Positions 1 to 5,951 of a DNA stretch of 7,756 nucleotides are shown here, piece after piece. Made by a program: the position numbers and the translations under genes. A model generated the notes under the pieces. It was not told where the DNA came from. It made no database searches and saw only the letters and a program-made list of their open reading frames with translations. The stretch comes from Caldifarciminota bacterium (GTDB taxonomy: Bacteria > Hydrothermota > Tepidihabitantia > Tepidihabitantales > Tepidihabitantaceae), in contig CAIVTL010000195.1 in the NCBI GenBank assembly GCA_903908785.1, positions 1-7,756 on the forward strand. Reading direction: 5' to 3'. How positions within the stretch are numbered: the stretch's first letter is position 1; every line of letters begins with the position of its first letter.

Positions 1-14
1 CGTGTCAGGTTCAA
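1..14 (-). CDS. 5' end of a fourth LVIVD/beta-propeller protein gene (partial, runs off the left edge)
   Basis: Only the first four codons and two further bases are inside the window. They begin with TTG at 14..12 and read M-N-L-T, then CG of an Arg codon. This is the same N terminus as the two complete large genes starting at 2744 and 5450. The same 9-nt spacing and TAGGAG ribosome-binding site precede it. The identity of bases 1-111 to 5437-5547 shows that this is the start of another large-gene copy, so the array continues to the left. Nothing can be said about the rest of the protein. Confidence 0.8.
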
Positions 15-26
15 GCAGAACTCCTA
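15..26 (-). promoter_or_regulatory. Stop/Shine-Dalgarno fusion setting the TTG start of the fourth large gene
   Basis: Read on the minus strand, TAG (the stop of small gene a) runs directly into GAG to give TAGGAG. Six bases (TTCTGC) follow before the TTG start at 14. The AGGAG core at this spacing supports TTG as the real start. Because the terminating ribosome sits on the ribosome-binding site, termination and re-initiation are probably coupled. Confidence 0.75.
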
Positions 27-509
27 AGCAATTCTCACCCTGACCGGCCTGCTGTCAAGCTCTTCTGTCACAGCCATCGAGTCATACCTCGTCGCACAGT
101 AGTTGTAGTAGAACTGAATTCGTGCCCCATTGGCCCTTGACCAGTGGAACTCATAGCGCCTGCCCTTGATGAGCGATTCGGGGTGAGCAACATGAAGCGT
201 ACACCGTACCCAGACATGGTCCCGTGTTTCCGTGGTTTCACCGCTTGCCACCTCGAAGCCCTCAGGGTAAGTCAACACCGACAGGTAGTACCGCTGTGCT
301 CCTCCCGAGCCTGAGAAGAGCTCGCAATATCCCGGCGGCCCTAGCTCATCGACGTTCAGGGTCACGACTTCACTGACGTAGTTGTACAACTGCTGCGCAG
401 GCGTCCATCCCGACCACTGTGCTTTGACCGGGTCGGTGTGGAAAACGACCGTTAGGCTGTGGCTGACTGCCACAGCCAGAATCAGAAGCAAGATGCTTCT
501 GCCCTTCAT
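24..509 (-). CDS. Small secreted protein a (161 aa), unrecognised family, paired with the large propeller proteins
   Basis: I do not recognise this family. The protein starts MKGRS, followed by a hydrophobic stretch (about residues 6-23) that looks like a signal peptide, with a plausible cleavage after V-K-A at residue 30. A single N-terminal membrane anchor is the alternative. The mature part has three Cys (62, 103, 138) that are conserved in all three copies. It has conserved tracts WSGWT (32-36), PGYCELFSG (59-67), a KGRRYEF segment (115-121), YYNYCATRYDS (134-144) and a C terminus ending RPVRVRIA. Composition and alternating patterns suggest a small beta-rich extracellular domain. There is no T9SS sorting domain. 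ATG at 509 follows AGGAGG at 5-nt spacing. The gene follows large A by 9 nt and precedes the next large gene by 9 nt. Its 3' end is identical in DNA to that of small c, while its 5' half resembles small b. Confidence 0.85.
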   Translation of the reverse strand: MKGRSILLLILAVAVSHSLTVVFHTDPVKAQWSGWTPAQQLYNYVSEVVTLNVDELGPPGYCELFSGSGGAQRYYLSVLTYPEGFEVASGETTETRDHVWVRCTLHVAHPESLIKGRRYEFHWSRANGARIQFYYNYCATRYDSMAVTEELDSRPVRVRIA

Positions 510-521
510 ACGTACCTCCTA
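510..521 (-). promoter_or_regulatory. Stop/Shine-Dalgarno fusion between large A and small a
   Basis: On the minus strand the TAG stop of large A (521..519) overlaps AGGAGG (520..515). Five bases separate that from the ATG at 509. This is a strong consensus ribosome-binding site and makes translational coupling of the pair likely. Confidence 0.8.
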
Positions 522-2744
522 TTGTTTGCAGACCTTGACTGTTGCCTCCACTGCGTTGGTGCGTAGCCCGATGAAATAGACGCCGGGAGGCAGCGGCGTC
601 AAGTCCAACGTAAGGAACCTCCCGCGAGCTCTCGTCCTCTTGACTAACACTAGCCGACCCGTCACATCCCGCAGATGGACGATTGCCGGGACATCCGGGA
701 GTCCGTCGGCCTCCAGCCGAAGCGGTCCAGATGTCGGATTTGGCCTCGCCGTGAAGATCTGCCGACGGCGCGGGGTAATGCCCGTCTCAGCGATGCCGGT
801 CTGAGTTGTCTCGAAGATGCAGATGCCGGCCTCGCTACAGGCGGCGTACAAGTACGGCGGCGCGTATGTCGTGCGCCAAACCAAGTACGGCGTGGCGGAA
901 AAGCCGATGACGACCGGGTGCACTGGGTCGGCAAGGCTCATTAGTCGCATCCCGTCCTGGCAGCCAAAGTAAGCCAGCGAATCGGCAAAGGAGATGTCGT
1001 TTACCGGTTGGCCGACGCTGACCGAGTCGAGGAAACGCGGCGCAGTTGGGTCAGCGACGCTGTAGACGTACGCCGCGTAGTAACCGGTCATGTACGCGAA
1101 CGTATCGCGTATCTCAACGCTGTACGCCCCACGGTCAAACTCGCCGACCACAACCGGATGTGACGGGTCTACTACGTTTATGACCTGAGTAGGCGTACTG
1201 GAAACAAACGCTAGGGTGTCTAGCAGAGACACCCCTCTGGAATCGCCTGGTAGCACACAGCTCCCCGCCAGCAAGGGTTGGCGCGGCCGGGCGACGTTGA
1301 CGACCTGAAAGCGGCGCAGTTCGGCACAGTAGACGAAGCTGTCGCGCAGAACCATGTCCTGCGGCGGGTTGAACATGCCTTGGCACACTCCGGCACGCAT
1401 GGGTCGCGTCGGGTCAGTGATGTCCACCGTCTGAAGTCGCTCGACCGGCCAGCCGACATACGCGAACGAGTCAGCGAGCACGGCGGACTCCATCTGAGGA
1501 AGAAACCCCGTCGTGTCGTAACGGCCCAGAGACGAAGGTGCTCCAGGGCTGCAGACATCCAGCAGTATCAACCCTGACGCGTGCGCAGCAACCGCAGCCA
1601 AGTCACCCTGAACAGAGATGTCTTCGGCCATATCCGCTGCAAACAGGGCCGTATCAAGCGCGGGCGCTGTTGGATTAGCGATGTCAACAGAGACTAGTCC
1701 ATCGAAGTAGTCAGCCACCAGCGCGTAGTTCAACCCGGGAACAGCTACGACCCCGTAGTCCCAGCCGGGGCAGTTCACTTGGCCGACGATTCTCGGGTTC
1801 CTCGGGTCGGTGATGTTGATGGCGTGGAACACCGGCGTATAGAGTACCGTATCGCACGTCGGAGGTAGATACAGATCTGCTGGTTGGACGCCCGAGAGTG
1901 AACCGACTGGAATCGGGCTCGCCGGGTTGCGTACGTTGTAGACCCGCATGGTGTTGTCATCTACGCCGAAGAAACATAGCGTGTCGCGCACCGCAACCGA
2001 AAGCGCGATTCCGCTGGCCCCGGCCATGCCTACCCGGTGCGGGTTCGTCGGGTCGCTGACATCAACGATGTTGACCCCGCCCCGGTCAGCCAGATAGCAG
2101 TAGTCACCTGAAACGCATATTGGAAAGCCCGAGTCGGCACACGCGCCAAGCCAGCGGGGATTCCGAGGGTCCGCGATGCTAAAGACTCGCAAGGAATCCT
2201 GTGGATACGCACTGGCGTAGAGAAAGCTGTCTCTGACGGCGATGTCCATGACGGGTGGCAGGTAGACGTAGCTAAGCCGGTGAGGCGTGCTCAAGTCGCT
2301 GACGCCCCAGACCTCGATGCCGGTCCCGCCCTGCTGCATCCCGCAGAAGACGAGCGTGTCCTGAATGATTGCACGGCTGACGATGCCGTTGCAGTTAATG
2401 TCAGACAGAAGGTCCAGCGAGAGGCTGTCCTGCGACCGGAACCGAATCAGGCTTGCACCGGAGCCACGGGCAAGGCAGACAATGGTGTCGTTGGCAGTGA
2501 CGCGCAGCGAAACCTTGACTGAAGGACCGTATGACCAACGTCCCGCGCATCGTAACCCGGTTGACTCCGGCCGCCAGCTCATGGACTTGTAGTAGTCCTG
2601 CAGCCCCCGCTCAGCCAGCCAACTGCGCCTCATCCACGGCTCGACGTCAGCCAGAGAATCGTGAACAGCCATCCAGTTCACCACGCCCGCGCCGGCCAAC
2701 TGCACCAGCGCTGCGAACATCACGCCAAGCCGTGTCAGGTTCAA
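519..2744 (-). CDS. Large protein A: secreted LVIVD-repeat beta-propeller protein with T9SS-type C-terminal sorting domain (741 aa)
   Basis: Residues 1-20 (MNLTRLGVM, then a hydrophobic stretch ending AGAG) form a signal peptide. About residues 64-640 contain some 14 degenerate modules of about 41 residues. Each carries a strand motif like V-R-D-T/S-x-x-Y and a turn like V-x-D/N-P-x-x-P-x-x-V-G, typical of LVIVD repeats. A textbook unit with VADYFDGL lies near residue 342. Fourteen modules would fit two seven-bladed propellers; that is inference. Residues from about 663 hold RPNPTSG, then an R-D-V-T-G-R strand and L-P-P-G-V-Y-F, the layout of Por/T9SS type A sorting domains. Export to the outer surface by T9SS is therefore likely. 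The TTG start at 2744 is chosen because AGGAG lies 6 nt upstream; Met9 has no such site and would lose the charged n-region. The last 250 residues resemble B strongly, while the middle modules are more divergent. The ligand or substrate is unknown. Confidence 0.88.
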   Translation of the reverse strand: MNLTRLGVMFAALVQLAGAGVVNWMAVHDSLADVEPWMRRSWLAERGLQDYYKSMSWRPESTGLRCAGRWSYGPSVKVSLRVTANDTIVCLARGSGASLIRFRSQDSLSLDLLSDINCNGIVSRAIIQDTLVFCGMQQGGTGIEVWGVSDLSTPHRLSYVYLPPVMDIAVRDSFLYASAYPQDSLRVFSIADPRNPRWLGACADSGFPICVSGDYCYLADRGGVNIVDVSDPTNPHRVGMAGASGIALSVAVRDTLCFFGVDDNTMRVYNVRNPASPIPVGSLSGVQPADLYLPPTCDTVLYTPVFHAINITDPRNPRIVGQVNCPGWDYGVVAVPGLNYALVADYFDGLVSVDIANPTAPALDTALFAADMAEDISVQGDLAAVAAHASGLILLDVCSPGAPSSLGRYDTTGFLPQMESAVLADSFAYVGWPVERLQTVDITDPTRPMRAGVCQGMFNPPQDMVLRDSFVYCAELRRFQVVNVARPRQPLLAGSCVLPGDSRGVSLLDTLAFVSSTPTQVINVVDPSHPVVVGEFDRGAYSVEIRDTFAYMTGYYAAYVYSVADPTAPRFLDSVSVGQPVNDISFADSLAYFGCQDGMRLMSLADPVHPVVIGFSATPYLVWRTTYAPPYLYAACSEAGICIFETTQTGIAETGITPRRRQIFTARPNPTSGPLRLEADGLPDVPAIVHLRDVTGRLVLVKRTRARGRFLTLDLTPLPPGVYFIGLRTNAVEATVKVCKQ

Positions 2745-2767
2745 GCAGAACTCCTAAGCAATTCTCA
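2682..2767. repeat. 86-bp near-perfect direct repeat (signal peptide plus junction), copy at large A
   Basis: This matches 5388-5473 with a single mismatch (2717 a against 5423 g). It encodes the signal peptide of the large protein, the TTG start, the ribosome-binding site and the last codons of the small gene. Similarity drops sharply just beyond 2682, in the codons for the mature N terminus. Confidence 0.85.
2745..2756 (-). promoter_or_regulatory. Stop/Shine-Dalgarno fusion setting the TTG start of large A
   Basis: On the minus strand the TAG stop of small b (2756..2754) is read into TAGGAG, then six bases (TTCTGC), then TTG at 2744. It is identical to the junctions at 15-26 and 5451-5462. 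It decides the start of large A in favour of TTG. Confidence 0.78.
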
Positions 2768-3239
2768 GCCTGACCGGCCTGCTGTCAAGTTCTCCCGCCG
2801 CAGCCTTCGAATCATACCGCGTTGCGCAGTAGTTGTAGTAGTACTGAATTCGTGCGCCGCTGGCGCGAGACCAGTGGAACTCATAGCGCCGACCCTTGAC
2901 CAAGGATTCGGGATGAGTCACGGTCAGTGTACACCGGACCCAGACGCAGTTCGCAAGTCCAGTCCCCAGCCCATTCGCGAGTGGGTATCCGCCCGGGTAG
3001 GTCAGAACGGTCAGATTGAACGCCTCTGGCCCTCCTTGGCCCGAGAAGAGTTCACAGTACCCCGGCGCTTCAAGCGAGTCAGCGTTCAGGGTCAGGACTT
3101 CGGAGACCCAGTTGTAACCCTGTTGTGCCGGGGTCCATCCCGACCACTGTGCTTTGATCGGGTCGGTGTGAAAGACGACCGTCAGGCTGTAGCTGGCCGC
3201 CGCTGCTAGAACTAGAAGCAGGCAGCTTCTACCCTTCAT
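2754..3239 (-). CDS. Small secreted protein b (161 aa), same unrecognised family
   Basis: This is collinear with small a without any gap (161 aa each). It begins MKGRS, followed by a hydrophobic leader to about residue 23 and a plausible V/I-K-A cleavage at residue 30. The family Cys at 62, 103 and 138 are present. Two further Cys are specific to this copy: one in the leader (residue 6) and one at residue 98, close to Cys103. The segment from about 70 to 98 is the most divergent from a and c, whereas the KGRRYEF and YYNYCATRYDS blocks are kept. A 33-bp patch (3033-3065) is identical to small c (5742-5774) but not to small a. ATG at 3239 follows AGGAGG. The gene sits between large B (upstream) and large A (downstream), 9 nt from each. 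No T9SS sorting domain is present, so a general Sec route to the periplasm or outer membrane is the simplest guess. Confidence 0.85.
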   Translation of the reverse strand: MKGRSCLLLVLAAAASYSLTVVFHTDPIKAQWSGWTPAQQGYNWVSEVLTLNADSLEAPGYCELFSGQGGPEAFNLTVLTYPGGYPLANGLGTGLANCVWVRCTLTVTHPESLVKGRRYEFHWSRASGARIQYYYNYCATRYDSKAAAGELDSRPVRLRIA

Positions 3240-3251
3240 AGGTACCTCCTA
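3240..3251 (-). promoter_or_regulatory. Stop/Shine-Dalgarno fusion between large B and small b
   Basis: On the minus strand TAG (3251..3249) merges with AGGAGG, and five bases follow before ATG at 3239. It differs from the 510-521 junction by a single base next to the start codon. Confidence 0.8.
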
Positions 3252-5450
3252 TCGTTTGCAGACCTTTGTTGTTGCCTCCAGCGCGTCAGTGCGCATTTCG
3301 ACGAAATAGACGCCGGGAGGCAACGGCGTCAAGTCCAGCATCAACGGCCCCCGGCAGGTCCGCGTCCCCTCGAACAGCACCTGCCGTCCTGTCACGTCCC
3401 GCAGGCGAACCACTGCCGGAGCGTCCGTGAGGCCCTCGACGTTCAGTCGGAGGCGTCCCGACGTCGGATTAGGTCGCGCCCGGAACGCAAGACGGCGAGG
3501 CAGAGAGACGCCGGTCTCGACAATGCCGGTCTGCGTGGTTTCCAGCACGCAAACGCCGGCCTCGCTACACGCGGCATAGACATAGGGCGGCGCGTATGTC
3601 AACCGCCATACCAGATATGGCGTTGCCCAGAAACCGACGACAGTAGGGTGCACAGGGTCGGCTAGGCTCATTGAGCGCACTCCGTCCTGGCAGCCGAAGT
3701 AGGCCAGCGAATCCGCCAAGGCGATATCGTTCACCGGCTGCCCGATGCTGACTGAGTCGAGAAAACGCGGGGCGGTTGGGTCAGCGACGCTGTAGATATA
3801 CGCTGCGTAATACCCGGTCATGTACGCGAAAGTGTCGCGTATCTGAATGCCGTACTCCCCACGGTCAAACTCACCCACTACAACTAGATGGGCCGGGTCT
3901 GCAACGTTCACGACTTGAGTAGGCGTACTAGTAACAAACGCCAGCGTGTCCTGCAGACATACCCCTCTGGAATCACCGGGCAGCACACAACTCCCCACCA
4001 GCACCGGCTGGCGCGGTCGGGCGACGTTGACGACTTGGAACCACGCGTCCTCCGCTATGAAAACCAGCGTGTCGCGCAAAACCATATCCTCGGGGTAGTT
4101 GGTCACGTCATACCCGCCAACCAACGTGGGTCTGGTCGGGTCCGAGACTGAGACCGACCGGAACTGGGGCACCGGAGTCCAGCCAATGTAGGCGAAAGAA
4201 TCACGAGCAACCACTGCATATGACGATGGTCGTACTCCCGGCACATCGACGTTGCCAAGTTGGCGAGGAACCGCAGGGTTGGAGACATCGAGCACGTGCA
4301 GGCCGGACCAGAGACCGGCGACGTAGAGCCTGGTCCCGTCCACAGCGACGTCTTCTGCCAACCCTGTGTTGAACACCAGCGAGTCAATTTGCGGGGACTG
4401 CGGAGCGGCTATGTCAATGACTGCCAGCCCGTCGAAATAGTCTGCCACCAGCGCGTAGTTGAGCGCCGGCACTGCCGCGACGCCGTATTCCCATCCTGGC
4501 GGGGAGACCGAACCCACCCGGTGTGGTGTTGCCGGATTCGCAACGCTTATCACATCGAACGAAGACGAGTAGATGACCGTGTCACAGGTCGGCGGCAGGT
4601 AGAGGCAGGCGGGCGCGATGCCGCCCAAGCTTCCGACCGGGGCCGGCGCAACTGGGCTCTTTACGTTGTAGACTTGGAAGGTCGAGTCGTACGTTCCGAA
4701 GTAGAGCAACGTGTCCTGCACCCAGATGGAGAGCACATCAAAGCCTAGAGTTGCGACCCGATGCGGCGCACTGGGGTTGGAGACGTCCACGATGAACAAG
4801 CCGGCCTGGTGGCCGAGGTAGGCTTGGCTGCCCGACACGTACATGACGTAACCCGAGTCAGCGCAGGCTCCGAGCCAGCGAGGACTGGCCGGGTTGGAGA
4901 CCGAGAAGATACGCAGCGAATCGCGGCTGCTGGTATAGAGCAGCGTATCCACCACGAAGAAGTCGTATATCAGCGGCTGGCTGAGCCAGTTGAGCAGGAC
5001 CGGGTTGCTCAAGTTGCCAATGTCGTAGCACTCGACGCCACCGCTGTTGACGTAGAGCAGCGTATCTCTGACTTGGCATCTGCCGGTCAGTCCGTGCGAG
5101 TTGATGTCAGAGAGCAGGTCGAGCCGAAGCGAATCCTGACTGCGGAACCGGATGATGCTGACACCGGAGCCACGGGAGAGGAAGACGACCGTATCGGCAG
5201 AAGTGGCCCTTACGTCAACCCAGGTGGATGGGCCGAAGCTCCAGCGCCCGACGCATCGTAGTCCGCTGTCTTGGACAGGCGTGAAGTCCCGCAGGTACGG
5301 GTCGGGCAGCCTGCGCTTCGCCAGCCATCGCACCTGCTCCCATCTCGGCATCGTCCCGAGCGAGTCACGGACCAGCATCTGGTCCATCACGCCCGCGCCG
5401 GCCAACTGCACCAGCGCTGCGAGCATCACGCCAAGCCGTGTCAGGTTCAA
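3249..5450 (-). CDS. Large protein B: LVIVD-repeat beta-propeller protein with T9SS-type sorting domain (733 aa); a C/A chimera
   Basis: The architecture matches large A: signal peptide at residues 1-20 (MNLTRLGVM...AGAG), about 14 LVIVD-like modules, then RPNPTSG near residue 657, an R-D-V-T-G-R strand and L-P-P-G-V-Y-F. The protein ends TKVCKR. The start is TTG at 5450 with AGGAG 6 nt upstream. The gene is a mosaic. From the edge of the visible overlap (about residue 139) to about residue 487 it is roughly 90% identical to large C, with no net indel over about 1 kb (3991-5035 against 6712-7756). From about residue 487 to the end it instead follows large A. The switch falls in module 9-10, around the residues RPRQPVLVGSC. 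The segment between signal peptide and first module (21-62) differs strongly from A, although residues 1-20 are nearly the same. Likely a cell-surface or released protein; ligand unknown. Confidence 0.88.
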   Translation of the reverse strand: MNLTRLGVMLAALVQLAGAGVMDQMLVRDSLGTMPRWEQVRWLAKRRLPDPYLRDFTPVQDSGLRCVGRWSFGPSTWVDVRATSADTVVFLSRGSGVSIIRFRSQDSLRLDLLSDINSHGLTGRCQVRDTLLYVNSGGVECYDIGNLSNPVLLNWLSQPLIYDFFVVDTLLYTSSRDSLRIFSVSNPASPRWLGACADSGYVMYVSGSQAYLGHQAGLFIVDVSNPSAPHRVATLGFDVLSIWVQDTLLYFGTYDSTFQVYNVKSPVAPAPVGSLGGIAPACLYLPPTCDTVIYSSSFDVISVANPATPHRVGSVSPPGWEYGVAAVPALNYALVADYFDGLAVIDIAAPQSPQIDSLVFNTGLAEDVAVDGTRLYVAGLWSGLHVLDVSNPAVPRQLGNVDVPGVRPSSYAVVARDSFAYIGWTPVPQFRSVSVSDPTRPTLVGGYDVTNYPEDMVLRDTLVFIAEDAWFQVVNVARPRQPVLVGSCVLPGDSRGVCLQDTLAFVTSTPTQVVNVADPAHLVVVGEFDRGEYGIQIRDTFAYMTGYYAAYIYSVADPTAPRFLDSVSIGQPVNDIALADSLAYFGCQDGVRSMSLADPVHPTVVGFWATPYLVWRLTYAPPYVYAACSEAGVCVLETTQTGIVETGVSLPRRLAFRARPNPTSGRLRLNVEGLTDAPAVVRLRDVTGRQVLFEGTRTCRGPLMLDLTPLPPGVYFVEMRTDALEATTKVCKR
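3991..5035. repeat. About 1.05-kb diverged direct repeat within large B, partner of 6712-7756
   Basis: The segment aligns to 6712-7756 at a constant offset of 2721 bases at both ends, so there is no net insertion or deletion. Protein identity is roughly 90% by eye. On the right the match runs to the window edge and very likely beyond it. On the left it stops at about 3991, where large B becomes A-like. Confidence 0.85.
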
Positions 5451-5473
5451 GCAGAACTCCTAAGCAATTCTCA
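5388..5473. repeat. 86-bp near-perfect direct repeat (signal peptide plus junction), copy at large B
   Basis: Partner of 2682-2767, with one mismatch in 86 bases. It overlaps the 111-bp repeat at 5437-5547 and so ties all three visible small/large junctions together. Confidence 0.85.
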
Positions 5474-5547
5474 CCCTGACCGGCCTGCTGTCAAGCTCTT
5501 CTGTCACAGCCATCGAGTCATACCTCGTCGCACAGTAGTTGTAGTAG
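5437..5547. repeat. 111-bp perfect direct repeat, copy 2 (small c / large B junction)
   Basis: Identical to 1-111. It covers the last codons of small c, the stop/Shine-Dalgarno spacer and the first codons of large B. The identity includes silent positions, so recent sequence exchange or duplication explains it better than selection on the protein alone. Confidence 0.9.
5451..5462 (-). promoter_or_regulatory. Stop/Shine-Dalgarno fusion setting the TTG start of large B
   Basis: On the minus strand the TAG stop of small c (5462..5460) forms TAGGAG, followed by TTCTGC and then TTG at 5450. It lies inside the 111-bp block shared with 1-111. Confidence 0.78.
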
Positions 5548-5939
5548 TACTGAATCCGTGAACCATTGGCCCTTGACCATCTGAACTCGTACCTCCGGCC
5601 GCGGACGAGCGACTCGGGGTAGGTCACGTCCAGTCGGCACCGAATCCAGACGTGACTCCTGATGTCAACCGTATCGCCGCTGGCCAGCGCCACGATGCCG
5701 TTAGGATACGAGTACACATTCACCTGGTACTGGGCGTCGCTTCCTTGGCCCGAGAAGAGTTCACAGTACCCCGGTGGCCCAAGCTCATCAGCGTTCAGGG
5801 TTATGACTTCACTGACGTAGAAATCTTGGGCAGTCCATCCAGACCAACTCGCTTTCACGGGGTCCACGTGGAAAACGGAGGTCAGGCCAAAGCTTATGGC
5901 CGCACTCAGAAGCACAGCCAACCAGCACTTGCATCGCAT
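5460..5939 (-). CDS. Small secreted protein c (159 aa), same unrecognised family, divergent leader
   Basis: This is a member of the same family as the genes at 24-509 and 2754-3239. The N terminus differs (MRCKCW then a hydrophobic run to about residue 23, with two leader Cys at 3 and 5), but the V-F-H-x-D-P-x-K-A stretch before the presumed cleavage site at residue 30 is kept. It is two residues shorter overall: four are missing after WSGWT (31-35 region) and two are gained in the central variable part. The family Cys are at 59, 101 and 136. The last 28 residues are identical to those of small a, and the DNA is identical from the shared junction to 5547. ATG at 5939 follows AGGAGG. It lies 9 nt downstream of large C and 9 nt upstream of large B. 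Function unknown; secretion is inferred from the leader. Confidence 0.85.
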   Translation of the reverse strand: MRCKCWLAVLLSAAISFGLTSVFHVDPVKASWSGWTAQDFYVSEVITLNADELGPPGYCELFSGQGSDAQYQVNVYSYPNGIVALASGDTVDIRSHVWIRCRLDVTYPESLVRGRRYEFRWSRANGSRIQYYYNYCATRYDSMAVTEELDSRPVRVRIA

Positions 5940-5951
5940 ATCATCCTCCTA
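5940..5951 (-). promoter_or_regulatory. Stop/Shine-Dalgarno fusion between large C and small c
   Basis: On the minus strand TAG (5951..5949) merges with AGGAGG, and the spacer ATGAT precedes ATG at 5939. The spacer sequence differs from the two other large-to-small junctions, but its length is the same. The extra ATG in the spacer is out of frame with the small gene. Confidence 0.78.

Larger units (their letters stand above)
1..111. repeat. 111-bp perfect direct repeat, copy 1 (small/large gene junction)
   Basis: Bases 1-111 are identical to 5437-5547; the first mismatch is 112 (a) against 5548 (t). The block covers the 3' end of a small gene, the 9-nt spacer with the ribosome-binding site, and the first codons of a large gene. 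Identity may extend further to the left, outside the window. The intervening junction at 2731 onward matches only to 2767. Confidence 0.9.
15..2744 (-). repeat. Tandem array unit A (large A + small a), 2730 bp
   Basis: The unit runs from the TTG of one large gene to just before the TTG of the next. Unit B (2745-5450) is 2706 bp with the same gene order, spacers and start/stop types. A third unit begins at 5451 and continues beyond the right edge. This is a tandemly duplicated two-gene cassette with diverged copies. Confidence 0.85.
2745..5450 (-). repeat. Tandem array unit B (large B + small b), 2706 bp
   Basis: Second complete copy of the cassette. It is 24 bp shorter than unit A; the whole difference lies in the large gene (733 against 741 codons), as small b and small a are the same length. 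Confidence 0.85.

Noticed and set aside
2718..2720. Internal ATG (Met9) as the start of large A, and the equivalent in B
   Set aside because: The Shine-Dalgarno is placed for the TTG eight codons upstream. Starting at Met9 would remove the charged n-region of the signal peptide, and the TTG context is identical in all three copies.
2661..3209. 182-codon open frame on the plus strand across the large A / small b junction
   Set aside because: It is antisense to two well-supported genes and has no ribosome-binding site that I can see. The equivalent region at the small c / large B junction gives a different, shorter frame (5271-5561), so it is not conserved.
3249..5450. Large B as a pseudogene or assembly chimera
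   Set aside because: The frame is intact across the switch point, the junction geometry is preserved at both ends, and both parents differ from B by many scattered substitutions. A simple misjoin of A and C reads would give exact matches instead.
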